Assembly: GCA_963704875.1 (NCBI GenBank)
Contig: CAVPIA010000008.1
Coordinates: 992,001 to 1,056,000 of the forward strand
Source: CAMYOC01 sp963704875
GTDB lineage: Bacteria; Pseudomonadota; Gammaproteobacteria; Steroidobacterales; XN24
Reading direction: 5' to 3'
DNA: 64,000 nucleotides
Shown here: in pieces, positions 18,612 to 26,717 of the stretch
How positions within the stretch are numbered: the first letter of the stretch is position 1
Layout: every line of letters begins with the position of its first letter
Program-made: the position numbers and the translations under genes
Notes under the pieces: model-generated
What the model saw: only the letters and a program-made list of their open reading frames with translations
What the model was told of the DNA's origin: nothing
Database searches by the model: none

Positions 18612-18666
18612 GAAACCTGGGCCTGTGAAGCCTGGACCTGAGAACTGTAGACCTGAGAAACGCAGA
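18607..18666. repeat. Four imperfect 15-bp tandem repeats
   Basis: Four consecutive 15-bp units each begin CCTG(A/T)GAA: 18607-18621, 18622-18636, 18637-18651 and 18652-18666. They differ mostly in the second half. The first unit contains the TGA stop of the SDR gene and the last unit ends on the A of the dimethylargininase ATG, so the array makes up the whole intergenic space. No other tandem array of this kind was seen in the window. Confidence 0.85.
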
Positions 18667-19449
18667 TGATCCTGGCCATTACCCGGGCGGTAAGTCCGGC
18701 CATAGAACGATGTGAAATCACCTTTGCTGCACCCGGCCCGATAGATTATCAGCGCGCAGTGTCTCAGCATTCCGCATATGAGCGCGCATTGCGCGATGCC
18801 GGCTGTTCACATCAGCGTCTGCCCGCGGCGGATCAGCACCCTGACGGCGTATTTGTCGAAGATGCCGCGATCGTGCTTGACGAAGTTGCGGTGATCACCC
18901 GGCCAGGAGCAGCCTCGCGCCGCGGCGAAGTGACCAGCGTTGCCAGTCTGCTGTCGAATTACCGACCGCTTGCCGGGATCCAGAACCCCGGCACGCTGGA
19001 CGGAGGCGATGTGCTGGTTTCAGGCAAGACCGTGTTCGTCGGCCGGTCCGGGCGCAGCAATGCCGCCGGGATCAGGCAGCTTGAGAACATCATTACACCG
19101 CTGGGTTATCGTCTTGTGCGTGGTGGCAATCCGAGATTGCCTGCATCTGAAGTCGGCGGCGACGCTGATCGGGGACGGGCTGATACTTGCTGATGAATCG
19201 CGGGTCGATACGAGGGCATTTGCCGGCCATCAAGTCATACCCGTCGCAGCGGGCGAAGCGGACGCCGCCAACGCGCTGCAAGCAGGCAAACTCGTCCTGT
19301 TGAATGCGAGCGGTGAGAGAACCCGGGAACGACTCGCCGCACGCGGGATCGAAACTGTGGCGATAGAAAATGATGAACTGGCAAAGGCCGACGGCGGCCT
19401 CACCTGCTGTAGTCTTCTGCTGGAAATCGACACCGGAGTGAATCCCTGA
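18666..19449 (+). pseudogene. Dimethylargininase (DDAH), 1-nt frameshift
   Basis: Homologue of N(G),N(G)-dimethylarginine dimethylaminohydrolase, which hydrolyses methylated arginines to citrulline and methylamine. The first frame (18666 to about 19121) carries VFVEDAAIV, GTLDGGDVL and FVGRSGRSN. The second frame (from about 19123 to 19449) carries CLHLKS with the catalytic His and DGGLTCCSL with the nucleophilic Cys (codon 19405). One extra G near 19122-19123 separates them; without it the protein would be about 260 residues and complete. The second frame ends TGATG with the thioesterase start, as expected of the intact gene. Either a true inactivating mutation or a sequencing error. Confidence 0.85.
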
Positions 19450-19868
19450 TGAAGCACAAGCTGGAGAAAATTGAGCCTTACAAGAGTCTCGGGTTCGACC
19501 AGACGCACGCTTCCGACACCGAGGTTGTGATGGCCCTGCCGCTGGCCGGGAATCGCAACGACAAGGGCACCGTATTCGGCGGCAGCCTGTACTCGGCGAT
19601 GGTGCTTGCCGCCTGGCGGCTATGTGAGGAAAAGGCCGCAGCCATGGGCAAGAGCGGCGATATTTTCGTCAAGGACTCCAGTATTGAATTTCTTCGGCCA
19701 GGCTTGTCGAATATGATCGTATGCGCGCGATTTTTTGCTCCTCCGGCGACCACCCGAAAAGGCAACACGGCGTTTGAGGCTCAGGTGGATGCGCTCGATC
19801 AGGAAAAGCAATTGTGCGCCACAATGAGCGCTTCTTTCCGCTTGGTGGATAGCCGGCATGCGGGATAG
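19449..19868 (+). CDS. YiiD C-terminal domain-type thioesterase
   Basis: 139-residue hotdog-fold protein matching the putative thioesterase domain found at the C-terminus of YiiD. The NDKGTVFGGSLYS segment is the family hallmark and places the helix of the hotdog. It presumably cleaves an acyl-CoA or acyl-carrier thioester. The ATG overlaps the TGA of the dimethylargininase second frame (TGATG), so the two are translationally coupled. No signal peptide. Specific substrate unknown. Confidence 0.82.
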   Translation: MKHKLEKIEPYKSLGFDQTHASDTEVVMALPLAGNRNDKGTVFGGSLYSAMVLAAWRLCEEKAAAMGKSGDIFVKDSSIEFLRPGLSNMIVCARFFAPPATTRKGNTAFEAQVDALDQEKQLCATMSASFRLVDSRHAG

Positions 19869-19945
19869 CGCCGCGAATTGAGTTGATAAGGAAGACCAGA
19901 TGATCGAGTACCTACGAACCATATCGGCAACGCTGTTGGGCCAGG

Positions 19946-20752
19946 ATGGCCATGGCGACAATAGCGGTGCTGGTGTTTGCCACGGCATGCGGCCGGGAAC
20001 CGGCGGATGGCGATCCGGCGCAGACGTCGGCGCCGCAGTTACCAGCCGAACTTGCCAGCCTCGAGGCCGCAGCACGGGATTTGCCGGTGGTTGAGGGGCA
20101 ATCGACAGACGGCGATATCGAGACCCGCTATCGGGCCTATCTCGATGGCGACGCACCGGTACTGCTGGATGAAGAAGTCGTCACCGGCGAATATGGCGCG
20201 ACCCGCGACCGCTATTTCTTCGACCAGGATCGACTGGTCTTCTTCCATCGCGAAGGCAGTCAATTGATCGCCATGCCGCCGGATCCGCCGGGACTTGGCG
20301 ATGTCGTGATGTTTGTCGCCTTTGATGAACTCGGTCGACCCGTTGAGCAGATGAAACGCCTCAAGGGGCGGCCGGTGCCGATTGAGACGTTTGAGCTGAC
20401 CGCAATTGGCAACCGCGCCAGGCAACTGGGTGTTGAGCTGCGCGCGCGGCAGCGACCACAGCTGGCGGCCGGGGAATATGAAGGCTATCTGATTCTCGGC
20501 GAGCCGCTGGCTACCTTCCAGCCCTGCGGTGACCCGAAAGTCTATTGGGTCGATACAGAAACCGATGAGATGAAGCGTCTGCGCACAGAATATGATCGGG
20601 TTGTCAGTCGCCCGCTGGAACCGGTCTATGTAAGAGTCACCGGCGAGTTTGGGGAACGGGCCACCACCGGCATGGCTTCCAACTACCCGGCGATTCTCAA
20701 AATCAGCGCCCATTCGGCGCTCAGTCCGAGAGACGAAACCAGTTGTCAGTGA
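19946..20752 (+). CDS. Putative lipoprotein, unknown function
   Basis: About 268-residue predicted lipoprotein with a very short signal sequence and lipobox FATAC (Cys about residue 15). The C-terminal half has a GEYEGYLILGEPLATFQPCG segment and a YVRVTGEF strand, reminiscent of small beta-barrel lipoproteins such as NlpE-like domains, but I cannot name the family firmly. The signal sequence is short for this class. A better ribosome site (AAGGA) precedes an ATG at 19900 in another frame, so the true N-terminus may differ or the 5' end may be shifted. Confidence 0.6.
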   Translation: MAMATIAVLVFATACGREPADGDPAQTSAPQLPAELASLEAAARDLPVVEGQSTDGDIETRYRAYLDGDAPVLLDEEVVTGEYGATRDRYFFDQDRLVFFHREGSQLIAMPPDPPGLGDVVMFVAFDELGRPVEQMKRLKGRPVPIETFELTAIGNRARQLGVELRARQRPQLAAGEYEGYLILGEPLATFQPCGDPKVYWVDTETDEMKRLRTEYDRVVSRPLEPVYVRVTGEFGERATTGMASNYPAILKISAHSALSPRDETSCQ

Positions 20753-20798
20753 CACCTGCTGAGCTGAAACCCGGCCCGGGCAGGCCCAGGCCGGCGCG

Positions 20799-21476
20799 TT
20801 GACGCATCGGGTAATCGCCGCGCCCTGGCGCCTGGAGGGAAGCGGCCTGATCCTGCTGCTGAAACCGCCGCGGGCCGAACCTGATGCTCACTGGTACGCC
20901 TTGCCACAATCCGGCGAATTCGCTCAACGCGGCTTTGGGCTGATGATGTTTGTCGACTACTGGCGAGCAGAAGCCGGCCCGTACCGGGAACTGCTGTTTA
21001 TCCCCGGTCGGTTCCAGTACGGTGCGCGCCGACGATGGTCGATCACCCGCATCCTGGTGAGCACTCCCGAAAGTGTGGCTGGCGGCCGGGCCAATTGGGG
21101 TATTCCGAAGCAGCAGGCGGAATTCGATCTGGCGCAACCGTCTGAGGGTCGCAGCAGTGTGCGGGTCGAGACAAGCGACAAGCAGCATCTGGCGAGTTTC
21201 TCCTGGGAGTCGCGAGGACCCACGCTACCGGTATCCACTGGCTTGTTGCCGGCATCGCTGCACACTCTGATTCAGGATCTGGACGGGCAGCGCTTCGAAT
21301 TCACCCCGAAGGCAAGCGGGGGCATGAGCGCCGCGCGGCTTCACTGCATTGAAACAAATCCGGCGCTATTTCCGGCGATCAGCCGGACCCAGGTTTTTGC
21401 CGCATTCTCGGTAGAAAGGTTTCAGATGCAGTTCCCTGTTGCCAGGATTACTTCGCCGCAGGTTTCTGCTTTTTGA
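20799..21476 (+). CDS. Acetoacetate decarboxylase-like protein
   Basis: 225-residue protein resembling the acetoacetate decarboxylase fold family. The signature region reads GPYRELLFIPG, then ILVSTPESVAGGRANWGIPK, equivalent to the GR-x-x-x-GFPK(K) loop that carries the Schiff-base lysine in true decarboxylases. One lysine of the loop is kept, but the residue after it is Gln, so activity is uncertain. The only available start is TTG at 20799, because an in-frame TGA lies at 20760; the ribosome site is weak. Its 3' end overlaps the convergent DUF3108 gene by 29 nt. Confidence 0.65.
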   Translation: MTHRVIAAPWRLEGSGLILLLKPPRAEPDAHWYALPQSGEFAQRGFGLMMFVDYWRAEAGPYRELLFIPGRFQYGARRRWSITRILVSTPESVAGGRANWGIPKQQAEFDLAQPSEGRSSVRVETSDKQHLASFSWESRGPTLPVSTGLLPASLHTLIQDLDGQRFEFTPKASGGMSAARLHCIETNPALFPAISRTQVFAAFSVERFQMQFPVARITSPQVSAF

Positions 21477-22212
21477 TGATTGGGCGATACGACTCCAGCG
21501 TCAGCTTCGCACGAAGGTTACCGTCTTTGTGCTGCTCAATCCGCACCAGCTGGTAGTCGAGTTCGGGCGCAGCCCACACCGTATATACCGGGTCATCGAC
21601 CGCAGCGTACTGCAGGCGTCGCGCCTGCATCGGGCCCATCCCGGTATCAACCGTTTCCAGACCGAAGTCCAGGACCTCGATCTCCTTGAGACGGCCCTTA
21701 CCGTCGACAATGAAATAGCGCTCGGCCAGCTGCTCGCGACTCAGGTCATAGGCAAGCAGGTAGCGCAGCGTGAGCAGGTCGACGATCTGACCCTCGTGCT
21801 CTATGCGCTTGTCTTTGCCTCCGAATCTGGAGATGACGCTGCCGTCGCTTTCAAAACGCGTACTGATGTTTTTCTCGTCGTCACTTATGCCGTCGCGCTT
21901 TTCGTATTCCAGTGGCTCTACGCCAGTCTCGCCGATCCGGAAGCGGCTGGTCTCGACCACGCTGCCGCTAAACAGGGATGCCCAGCTGCGCGTATGGATA
22001 TCCGATTTCAAGGTATAAACGCCGTCGCCAGCATCGCGCAGCGTCACTTCCACCTCGACCGGAATCAGTTTGATCAGCGCTCTGTATTCAGCCTTGTACG
22101 GAGTGACGGCCAGAGCCTGGGCCGCATTGAGCGACGCCAATATCAGCAGAGCCAGCCTGATGATCCCGTTGTTCACTGGAGGTTTGAGTCGAAAAGGTAT
22201 GATTTCGTTCAC
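21448..22212 (-). CDS. DUF3108 domain-containing protein, exported
   Basis: 254-residue secreted protein of the DUF3108 family, a beta-rich periplasmic domain of unknown function common in Proteobacteria. A signal peptide ends around residue 35 (LNAAQALA). Family segments visible are TPYKAEYRAL, LEYEKRDGISDDEKN and VYTVWAAPELDYQLVRIEQ. The start is GTG at 22212, overlapping the FadD stop by 4 nt (GTGA), so it is probably translated with fadD. Its 3' end overlaps the convergent decarboxylase-like gene. Confidence 0.85.
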   Translation of the reverse strand: MNEIIPFRLKPPVNNGIIRLALLILASLNAAQALAVTPYKAEYRALIKLIPVEVEVTLRDAGDGVYTLKSDIHTRSWASLFSGSVVETSRFRIGETGVEPLEYEKRDGISDDEKNISTRFESDGSVISRFGGKDKRIEHEGQIVDLLTLRYLLAYDLSREQLAERYFIVDGKGRLKEIEVLDFGLETVDTGMGPMQARRLQYAAVDDPVYTVWAAPELDYQLVRIEQHKDGNLRAKLTLESYRPIIKKQKPAAK

Positions 22213-23876
22213 CCGTCGCGCAATGCGCGACGCAGTATCTTGCCGACATTGGTTTTTGGCAACTCGTCACGGAACTCGATCTGACGAGGGGCCTTATAGC
22301 CGGTCAGATTAGCTCGGCAATGCGCAATCAGCTCGTCTGCCTGCAGCTGACTGCCCGGCTGCCTGACGATAAACAATTTAACTGCTTCGCCGGACTTCTC
22401 GTCTTCCACCCCGATACAGGCTGCTTCCAGGACCCCGGGATGCTGGGTTGCCACATCCTCTACCTCGCAGGGGTAAACGTTGAATCCGGACACCAGGATC
22501 ATGTCCTTGGCGCGATCCACGATCTGTAAATACCCGCCTTCATTGATCACAGCGATATCGCCGGTACGCAGGAACCCGTCCTGATGGAAACTCTGCTGAC
22601 TGGCCTGCTCTTGCTGCCAGTAGCCCTGCATCAACTGAGGACCACGCACGCACAACTCTCCGCGCTCGCCGACAGGCAACTCGTTGCCAGCTTCGTCACG
22701 GATCGAAATTTCGGTGGATGGTAAAGGTAGCCCGACATCGGCGGTGTATACCTCGGTGCGGCCGATCTGGCTCATCGCCACCACCGGCGAGCATTCCGTC
22801 AGGCCATAGCCTTCCAGCAGCACATGCCCGGTGAGGCTGTGCCACTTTTCCGCCACCGCGCGCTGGACCGCCATGCCGCCACCGCCGGCCATCTTCAATG
22901 CGCCGAAGCCGACCTCTGAAAAACCCGGATCATGAACCAGGGCGTTGTACAGGGTGTTGACACCAAAGAAGGCGGTGAAGTCCCATTTCTTCAGTTCCGC
23001 CACAAACCCGGGCACGTCCCGGGGATTGGGGATCAGCACGTTCAAACCGCCAACGCGCACAAAACACATGCAATTCACTACCAGCGCATAAATGTGGTAG
23101 AGCGGTAGCGCGGTGATGACCACTTCGCGGCCGGGCTCGGTCACCGGATCAGTCAGCGCCGACATCTGCAACACGTTGGCGTAGACACTGCGATGGGAAA
23201 GCATCGCGCCCTTTGATGGCCCGGTCGTCCCGCCGGTGTACTGCAGGAACGCCAGTGACTCTCCGTCGAGTTGCGCGGCAGACAACCTGGACTGTGCGCC
23301 CTCGGCCAGTACCTTATTCAGCCGCCGATGCCCGGGCAGTCTGTAGCCGGGGACCATCTTCTTGACGCGCTTGAGCGCGAAGTTGACCAACGTCGATTTC
23401 GGCCAGCCCAGCAGATCGCCGAACTCGGTCACGACCACCTGCTTCAGCGCAGTGCCGCCAATCACCTTTTGCAACACGTGGGCGAAGTTGGCCAGGATGA
23501 CGATCGCTTCTGCGCCCGAGTCCACCAGTTGGTGCTTTAACTCTCGGGCGGTATACAGCGGATTGACATTCACCACCACCATACCGGCCCGCAACGCGCC
23601 GAACAGCGCCACCGGGTATTGCAGGATATTCGGCAACATGATGGCCACACGTGTACCGGGCTTCAGCCCCGCGCCATTTTGCAGCCACGCGCCAAAGGCG
23701 GCGGACTCGCGCTCGAGTTCACCGTAGCTGAGGCTCTTGCCCATGCAGGCGAATGCCGGTCGATCAGCGAACTCGCGGAAACTGTGCTCCAGCATGCTGA
23801 CCAGCGTGTCACCGGATGCCATGGAAATATCCGCCGGCACGTCTGCCGGGTAGTTCTTCAACCAGATCTTCTCCAC
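22209..23876 (-). CDS. fadD: Long-chain fatty acid-CoA ligase
   Basis: 555-residue adenylate-forming enzyme that activates long-chain fatty acids with ATP and CoA for beta-oxidation. The AMP-binding motif YTGGTTGPSKGAMLSH lies near residues 212-227, GYGLTE near 355, and the fatty-acyl-CoA-synthetase signature runs through DGFLRTGDIAVI. The start MEKIWLKNYP is typical of FadD. The start codon is GTG with GGAGGA about 7 nt upstream. It heads a two-gene unit with the DUF3108 gene. FadE at 48006 carries out the next step of the pathway. Confidence 0.93.
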   Translation of the reverse strand: MEKIWLKNYPADVPADISMASGDTLVSMLEHSFREFADRPAFACMGKSLSYGELERESAAFGAWLQNGAGLKPGTRVAIMLPNILQYPVALFGALRAGMVVVNVNPLYTARELKHQLVDSGAEAIVILANFAHVLQKVIGGTALKQVVVTEFGDLLGWPKSTLVNFALKRVKKMVPGYRLPGHRRLNKVLAEGAQSRLSAAQLDGESLAFLQYTGGTTGPSKGAMLSHRSVYANVLQMSALTDPVTEPGREVVITALPLYHIYALVVNCMCFVRVGGLNVLIPNPRDVPGFVAELKKWDFTAFFGVNTLYNALVHDPGFSEVGFGALKMAGGGGMAVQRAVAEKWHSLTGHVLLEGYGLTECSPVVAMSQIGRTEVYTADVGLPLPSTEISIRDEAGNELPVGERGELCVRGPQLMQGYWQQEQASQQSFHQDGFLRTGDIAVINEGGYLQIVDRAKDMILVSGFNVYPCEVEDVATQHPGVLEAACIGVEDEKSGEAVKLFIVRQPGSQLQADELIAHCRANLTGYKAPRQIEFRDELPKTNVGKILRRALRDG

Positions 23877-24007
23877 GCAGTTCCTCCAATGGCCTGCAGC
23901 AGCCTGAATGAAATGTGGTGGCCCAGGCTGCGCAATCTAGCACAGCGATCAGCAGACCCTGGCGCGTCACAGCCTCAGGATTGGCAAAGCCAAACAGGCC
24001 TTGCGAA

Positions 24008-24042
24008 GATTCCTGGCCGGCTACGCATGCCGGCCAGGAATC
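24008..24042 (-). terminator. Perfect 14-bp hairpin, possible terminator
   Basis: GATTCCTGGCCGGC (24008-24021) pairs perfectly with 24029-24042 around a 7-nt loop. It lies just after the stop of the metalloprotease gene (24049) and upstream of fadD, both on the minus strand. The minus-strand bases after the stem (TTCGC) are not a good T-run, so classical intrinsic termination is uncertain. It could instead be an RNA-stabilising hairpin or an isolated REP-like element. Confidence 0.5.
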
Positions 24043-24048
24043 AGCCGT

Positions 24049-26613
24049 TCAGCTTGCTGCCCCCGCATCAAGCGCGCGGTCGATAACCAGAGTCAATGCG
24101 GCGCGGTGAGCCCGGGTCTGACGATCCGGCGACGAAGCGGACGCCAGCCGGCGGCGAATTTCTATAAGTTCGTAGAGCGCCATCGACCGGCTGGGTGAAT
24201 CGTACCCCCCGGCGTTACCAGGCGCGGCGATAGCCACCAGGCGGTTAACGTAATCACTCTGCAAATTCTGGCGGAAGCCGTTCACGCTACCACCGAGATC
24301 CGCCTGGAAAACCGCATTGCTGAGGTCGGTGAACATCTCGGACAAGGGATACTGGTTGCCATAAAGCGCTGTATCGCTTATCCGGGTCAGGACCACCGGG
24401 TTCAGTAGGTGGTCGAACATGCCTGCTTGAATCGCCAGCACCGCGGCGTGAATTTTCGGATCGGCGGTTTTGCCAAACAGCTCGAAACCGCGTCGCTGCA
24501 CCTGCAGATGACGGTAGACCTCAGCCGAGCCCTGGAACGCATCGATGGCAAACACCCGCTGCGCCATAAAGTCCATGGCCCGCTTCTGCTCGCTGCGACT
24601 TACCGGACGGAAAGGCTCGGTTGCACCCGGCTGGCCGACCACAGCGCGATCGATAAGGACGCCCCCCACATACCGCGAAACGGCGGTGGCCTGGCGCTGC
24701 AGATCAATCATCAACATCGCATGGGCCTGAGCCAGATCGCTATAGGTCTCACCCGGCTTGCGGTACTTGTCCAGCAAAGTCTCCATCGTGACATCGACCA
24801 GATCAAACCGGTCCGCGGCATAGCGGATCGCGTCGTTGCTGTAGTCAAAAATCATGATCGTGGGGTCGATACCGGCACCGACACTGCGCATATCATCAGC
24901 ATCGTTGCCAAAGGCCAGTTCTGGTTCCGTCGAACGCGACAGAATCTTCTCCAAACGGGCCTTCTCTGCAGCCGGATCCGTCAGCCCCGGGGAATACCCA
25001 TACTCGATCGCCCAGTGATCGTAAGGCCCGGGAACAACATCGTAATACAGGCCTTGCGGCTTGCCCGGCGGCGCGAGATTAGGCCCGGTGTAATCCATCA
25101 CCGATCCCTTCAGACCGCGTTCCCTGGTTACCGTCGGATCATAGAGTTGTGCTGGCGTCAGCATCTGGCTGGCGCGGAAATTATGGTTCAGCCCCAAAGT
25201 GTGTCCGACCTCATGCAAGGCCAGTTCGTACAGCGATTCGCGGAGCATCTGGCTTTCCGCATCCGCGCCGGCGCCGGTGGCTGCGAGCATCGCCTGGCCG
25301 GCGATGCGTGATGCAAGAATGTGCTCGCCCGCCCTGCAAAAAACCGGCCCTTCGGTCATCGCGCCTGCTTTGCTGTCACCGAAAAGACTGTCCGTGCGTA
25401 TCCGGTTAGTCACCCAGGCATGATCCAGCATGATGTCGGTACCGAGGATCTGACCGGTCCGTGGGTCGGCGAAATGCGGCCCATAGCCACCAAACGGCGG
25501 CGTCGGTGAGGCCTGCCAGCGGATCACGTTGTAATGGATATCCCCCGCATCCCAGTCGGCGTCATCCGGCTGGATTCGCACCTCGATCGCGTTGCTGAAA
25601 CCCGCGCTCTCGAAGGCCTTGTTCCAGGCCAGCGTGCCGTTCCTGATATCGTCCCGATATTCCTCCGGCATACTGTTTTCCAGCCAGAACACAATCGGCT
25701 GCAGCGGATCTGACACGGCCGCGTCCGGGTCCTTCTTCTGCAGATCCCAGCGCTTGATCACATCACGCCACGGCGACGCACTCGGATCCGCCATTTCGGT
25801 GACCTGACTGGTGAAGTAGCCAACGCGCGGGTCGTCGAATCGGGGCTTGAAGTTATTCTCAGGCAGCAACACCAGACTGTGCTGGAACTGGATGCTCACA
25901 TATCGCGGATCCGTTATCTCCGCTTCGCCGGTAAAAAGCGGCGCCGGGTTCTCGAACACGAACTGGACGAAAAAGTCCGCATTCCCCGGATAGGAGCGGA
26001 TCTGCGTGAATCGGGTCTTCTCCTCACTCAGCGAACCCAGATCGAGTGCCTGTCCAGGCTCTGCTTTCGGATCCGGCGTGGGTTTGACCTGAGACAGCGA
26101 TTCACTCAGGAAGACAGGCCCGGCATCGATCAGGACCGCGCCGGTATCTGCATCTTCTGCCAGGATCTCAGCGACCGCCATCACCGCGTGGCTGATATTG
26201 GCCTCCCCGGCGCGGCTAAGGGCGCTGGCAGGGTCGACATAGAACTGCACATTCTCTTTGACGAATTCGACCTGCTTGTAATGCCTCCGCAAGGTGACCA
26301 GGGCATCGACGCCGAAGGGGTAGACCTGGCCACGAAAACGCCCGCTCTCCAGCGGCGCGTCCTGGACGGTCGCCACATACAGGAACTCCCGGTCGAAATT
26401 GGCCGGCTCGATCAACATGCGCACTTCGCCGGTATCGCGATCGACAAATACGGTGAACAGGCCATCCATCCGATCACTGTTTTCGGTCAGGCTGGCGATG
26501 GTCGCCTGCTCTTCTTCAGCGCCGGCCGGAGCCGGTTTCTGCGCTTCTCCACACGCTGCAAGCCCGGACAAAGATAGCCCCGCCAACAGCAAAATCCCCG
26601 TTTTTTTAATCAT
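24049..26613 (-). CDS. Zinc metalloprotease, DUF5117/DUF4953 type, lipoprotein
   Basis: 854-residue exported metalloprotease. A signal peptide with lipobox LAAC (Cys about residue 21) is followed by a DUF5117-like beta-rich region, where substituted segments such as ATVQDAPLESGRFRG are typical. The catalytic domain carries HEVGHTLGLNH from about residue 467, the HExxHxxGxxH zinc site of metzincins. The family met-turn region follows (SVMDYTGPN). Such proteins are common in Bacteroidetes and marine Gammaproteobacteria and are thought to degrade extracellular peptides. AAGGA precedes the ATG. Another secreted protease, M13 type, lies directly upstream on the same strand. Confidence 0.88.
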   Translation of the reverse strand: MIKKTGILLLAGLSLSGLAACGEAQKPAPAGAEEEQATIASLTENSDRMDGLFTVFVDRDTGEVRMLIEPANFDREFLYVATVQDAPLESGRFRGQVYPFGVDALVTLRRHYKQVEFVKENVQFYVDPASALSRAGEANISHAVMAVAEILAEDADTGAVLIDAGPVFLSESLSQVKPTPDPKAEPGQALDLGSLSEEKTRFTQIRSYPGNADFFVQFVFENPAPLFTGEAEITDPRYVSIQFQHSLVLLPENNFKPRFDDPRVGYFTSQVTEMADPSASPWRDVIKRWDLQKKDPDAAVSDPLQPIVFWLENSMPEEYRDDIRNGTLAWNKAFESAGFSNAIEVRIQPDDADWDAGDIHYNVIRWQASPTPPFGGYGPHFADPRTGQILGTDIMLDHAWVTNRIRTDSLFGDSKAGAMTEGPVFCRAGEHILASRIAGQAMLAATGAGADAESQMLRESLYELALHEVGHTLGLNHNFRASQMLTPAQLYDPTVTRERGLKGSVMDYTGPNLAPPGKPQGLYYDVVPGPYDHWAIEYGYSPGLTDPAAEKARLEKILSRSTEPELAFGNDADDMRSVGAGIDPTIMIFDYSNDAIRYAADRFDLVDVTMETLLDKYRKPGETYSDLAQAHAMLMIDLQRQATAVSRYVGGVLIDRAVVGQPGATEPFRPVSRSEQKRAMDFMAQRVFAIDAFQGSAEVYRHLQVQRRGFELFGKTADPKIHAAVLAIQAGMFDHLLNPVVLTRISDTALYGNQYPLSEMFTDLSNAVFQADLGGSVNGFRQNLQSDYVNRLVAIAAPGNAGGYDSPSRSMALYELIEIRRRLASASSPDRQTRAHRAALTLVIDRALDAGAAS

Positions 26614-26717
26614 TTAGATTCCTTCCGAGAAAAGACCAACGCACCACTACCGGATCCCTCAGGGGATCGGCCCGCTTGTGCGTGCGTTTGTTCCAGAAAC
26701 ACCCGTTCGAAATCGGG

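Noticed and set aside
24409..25311. 300-codon plus-strand ORF
   Set aside because: Antisense to the DUF5117 metalloprotease; the product has no domain or start signal.
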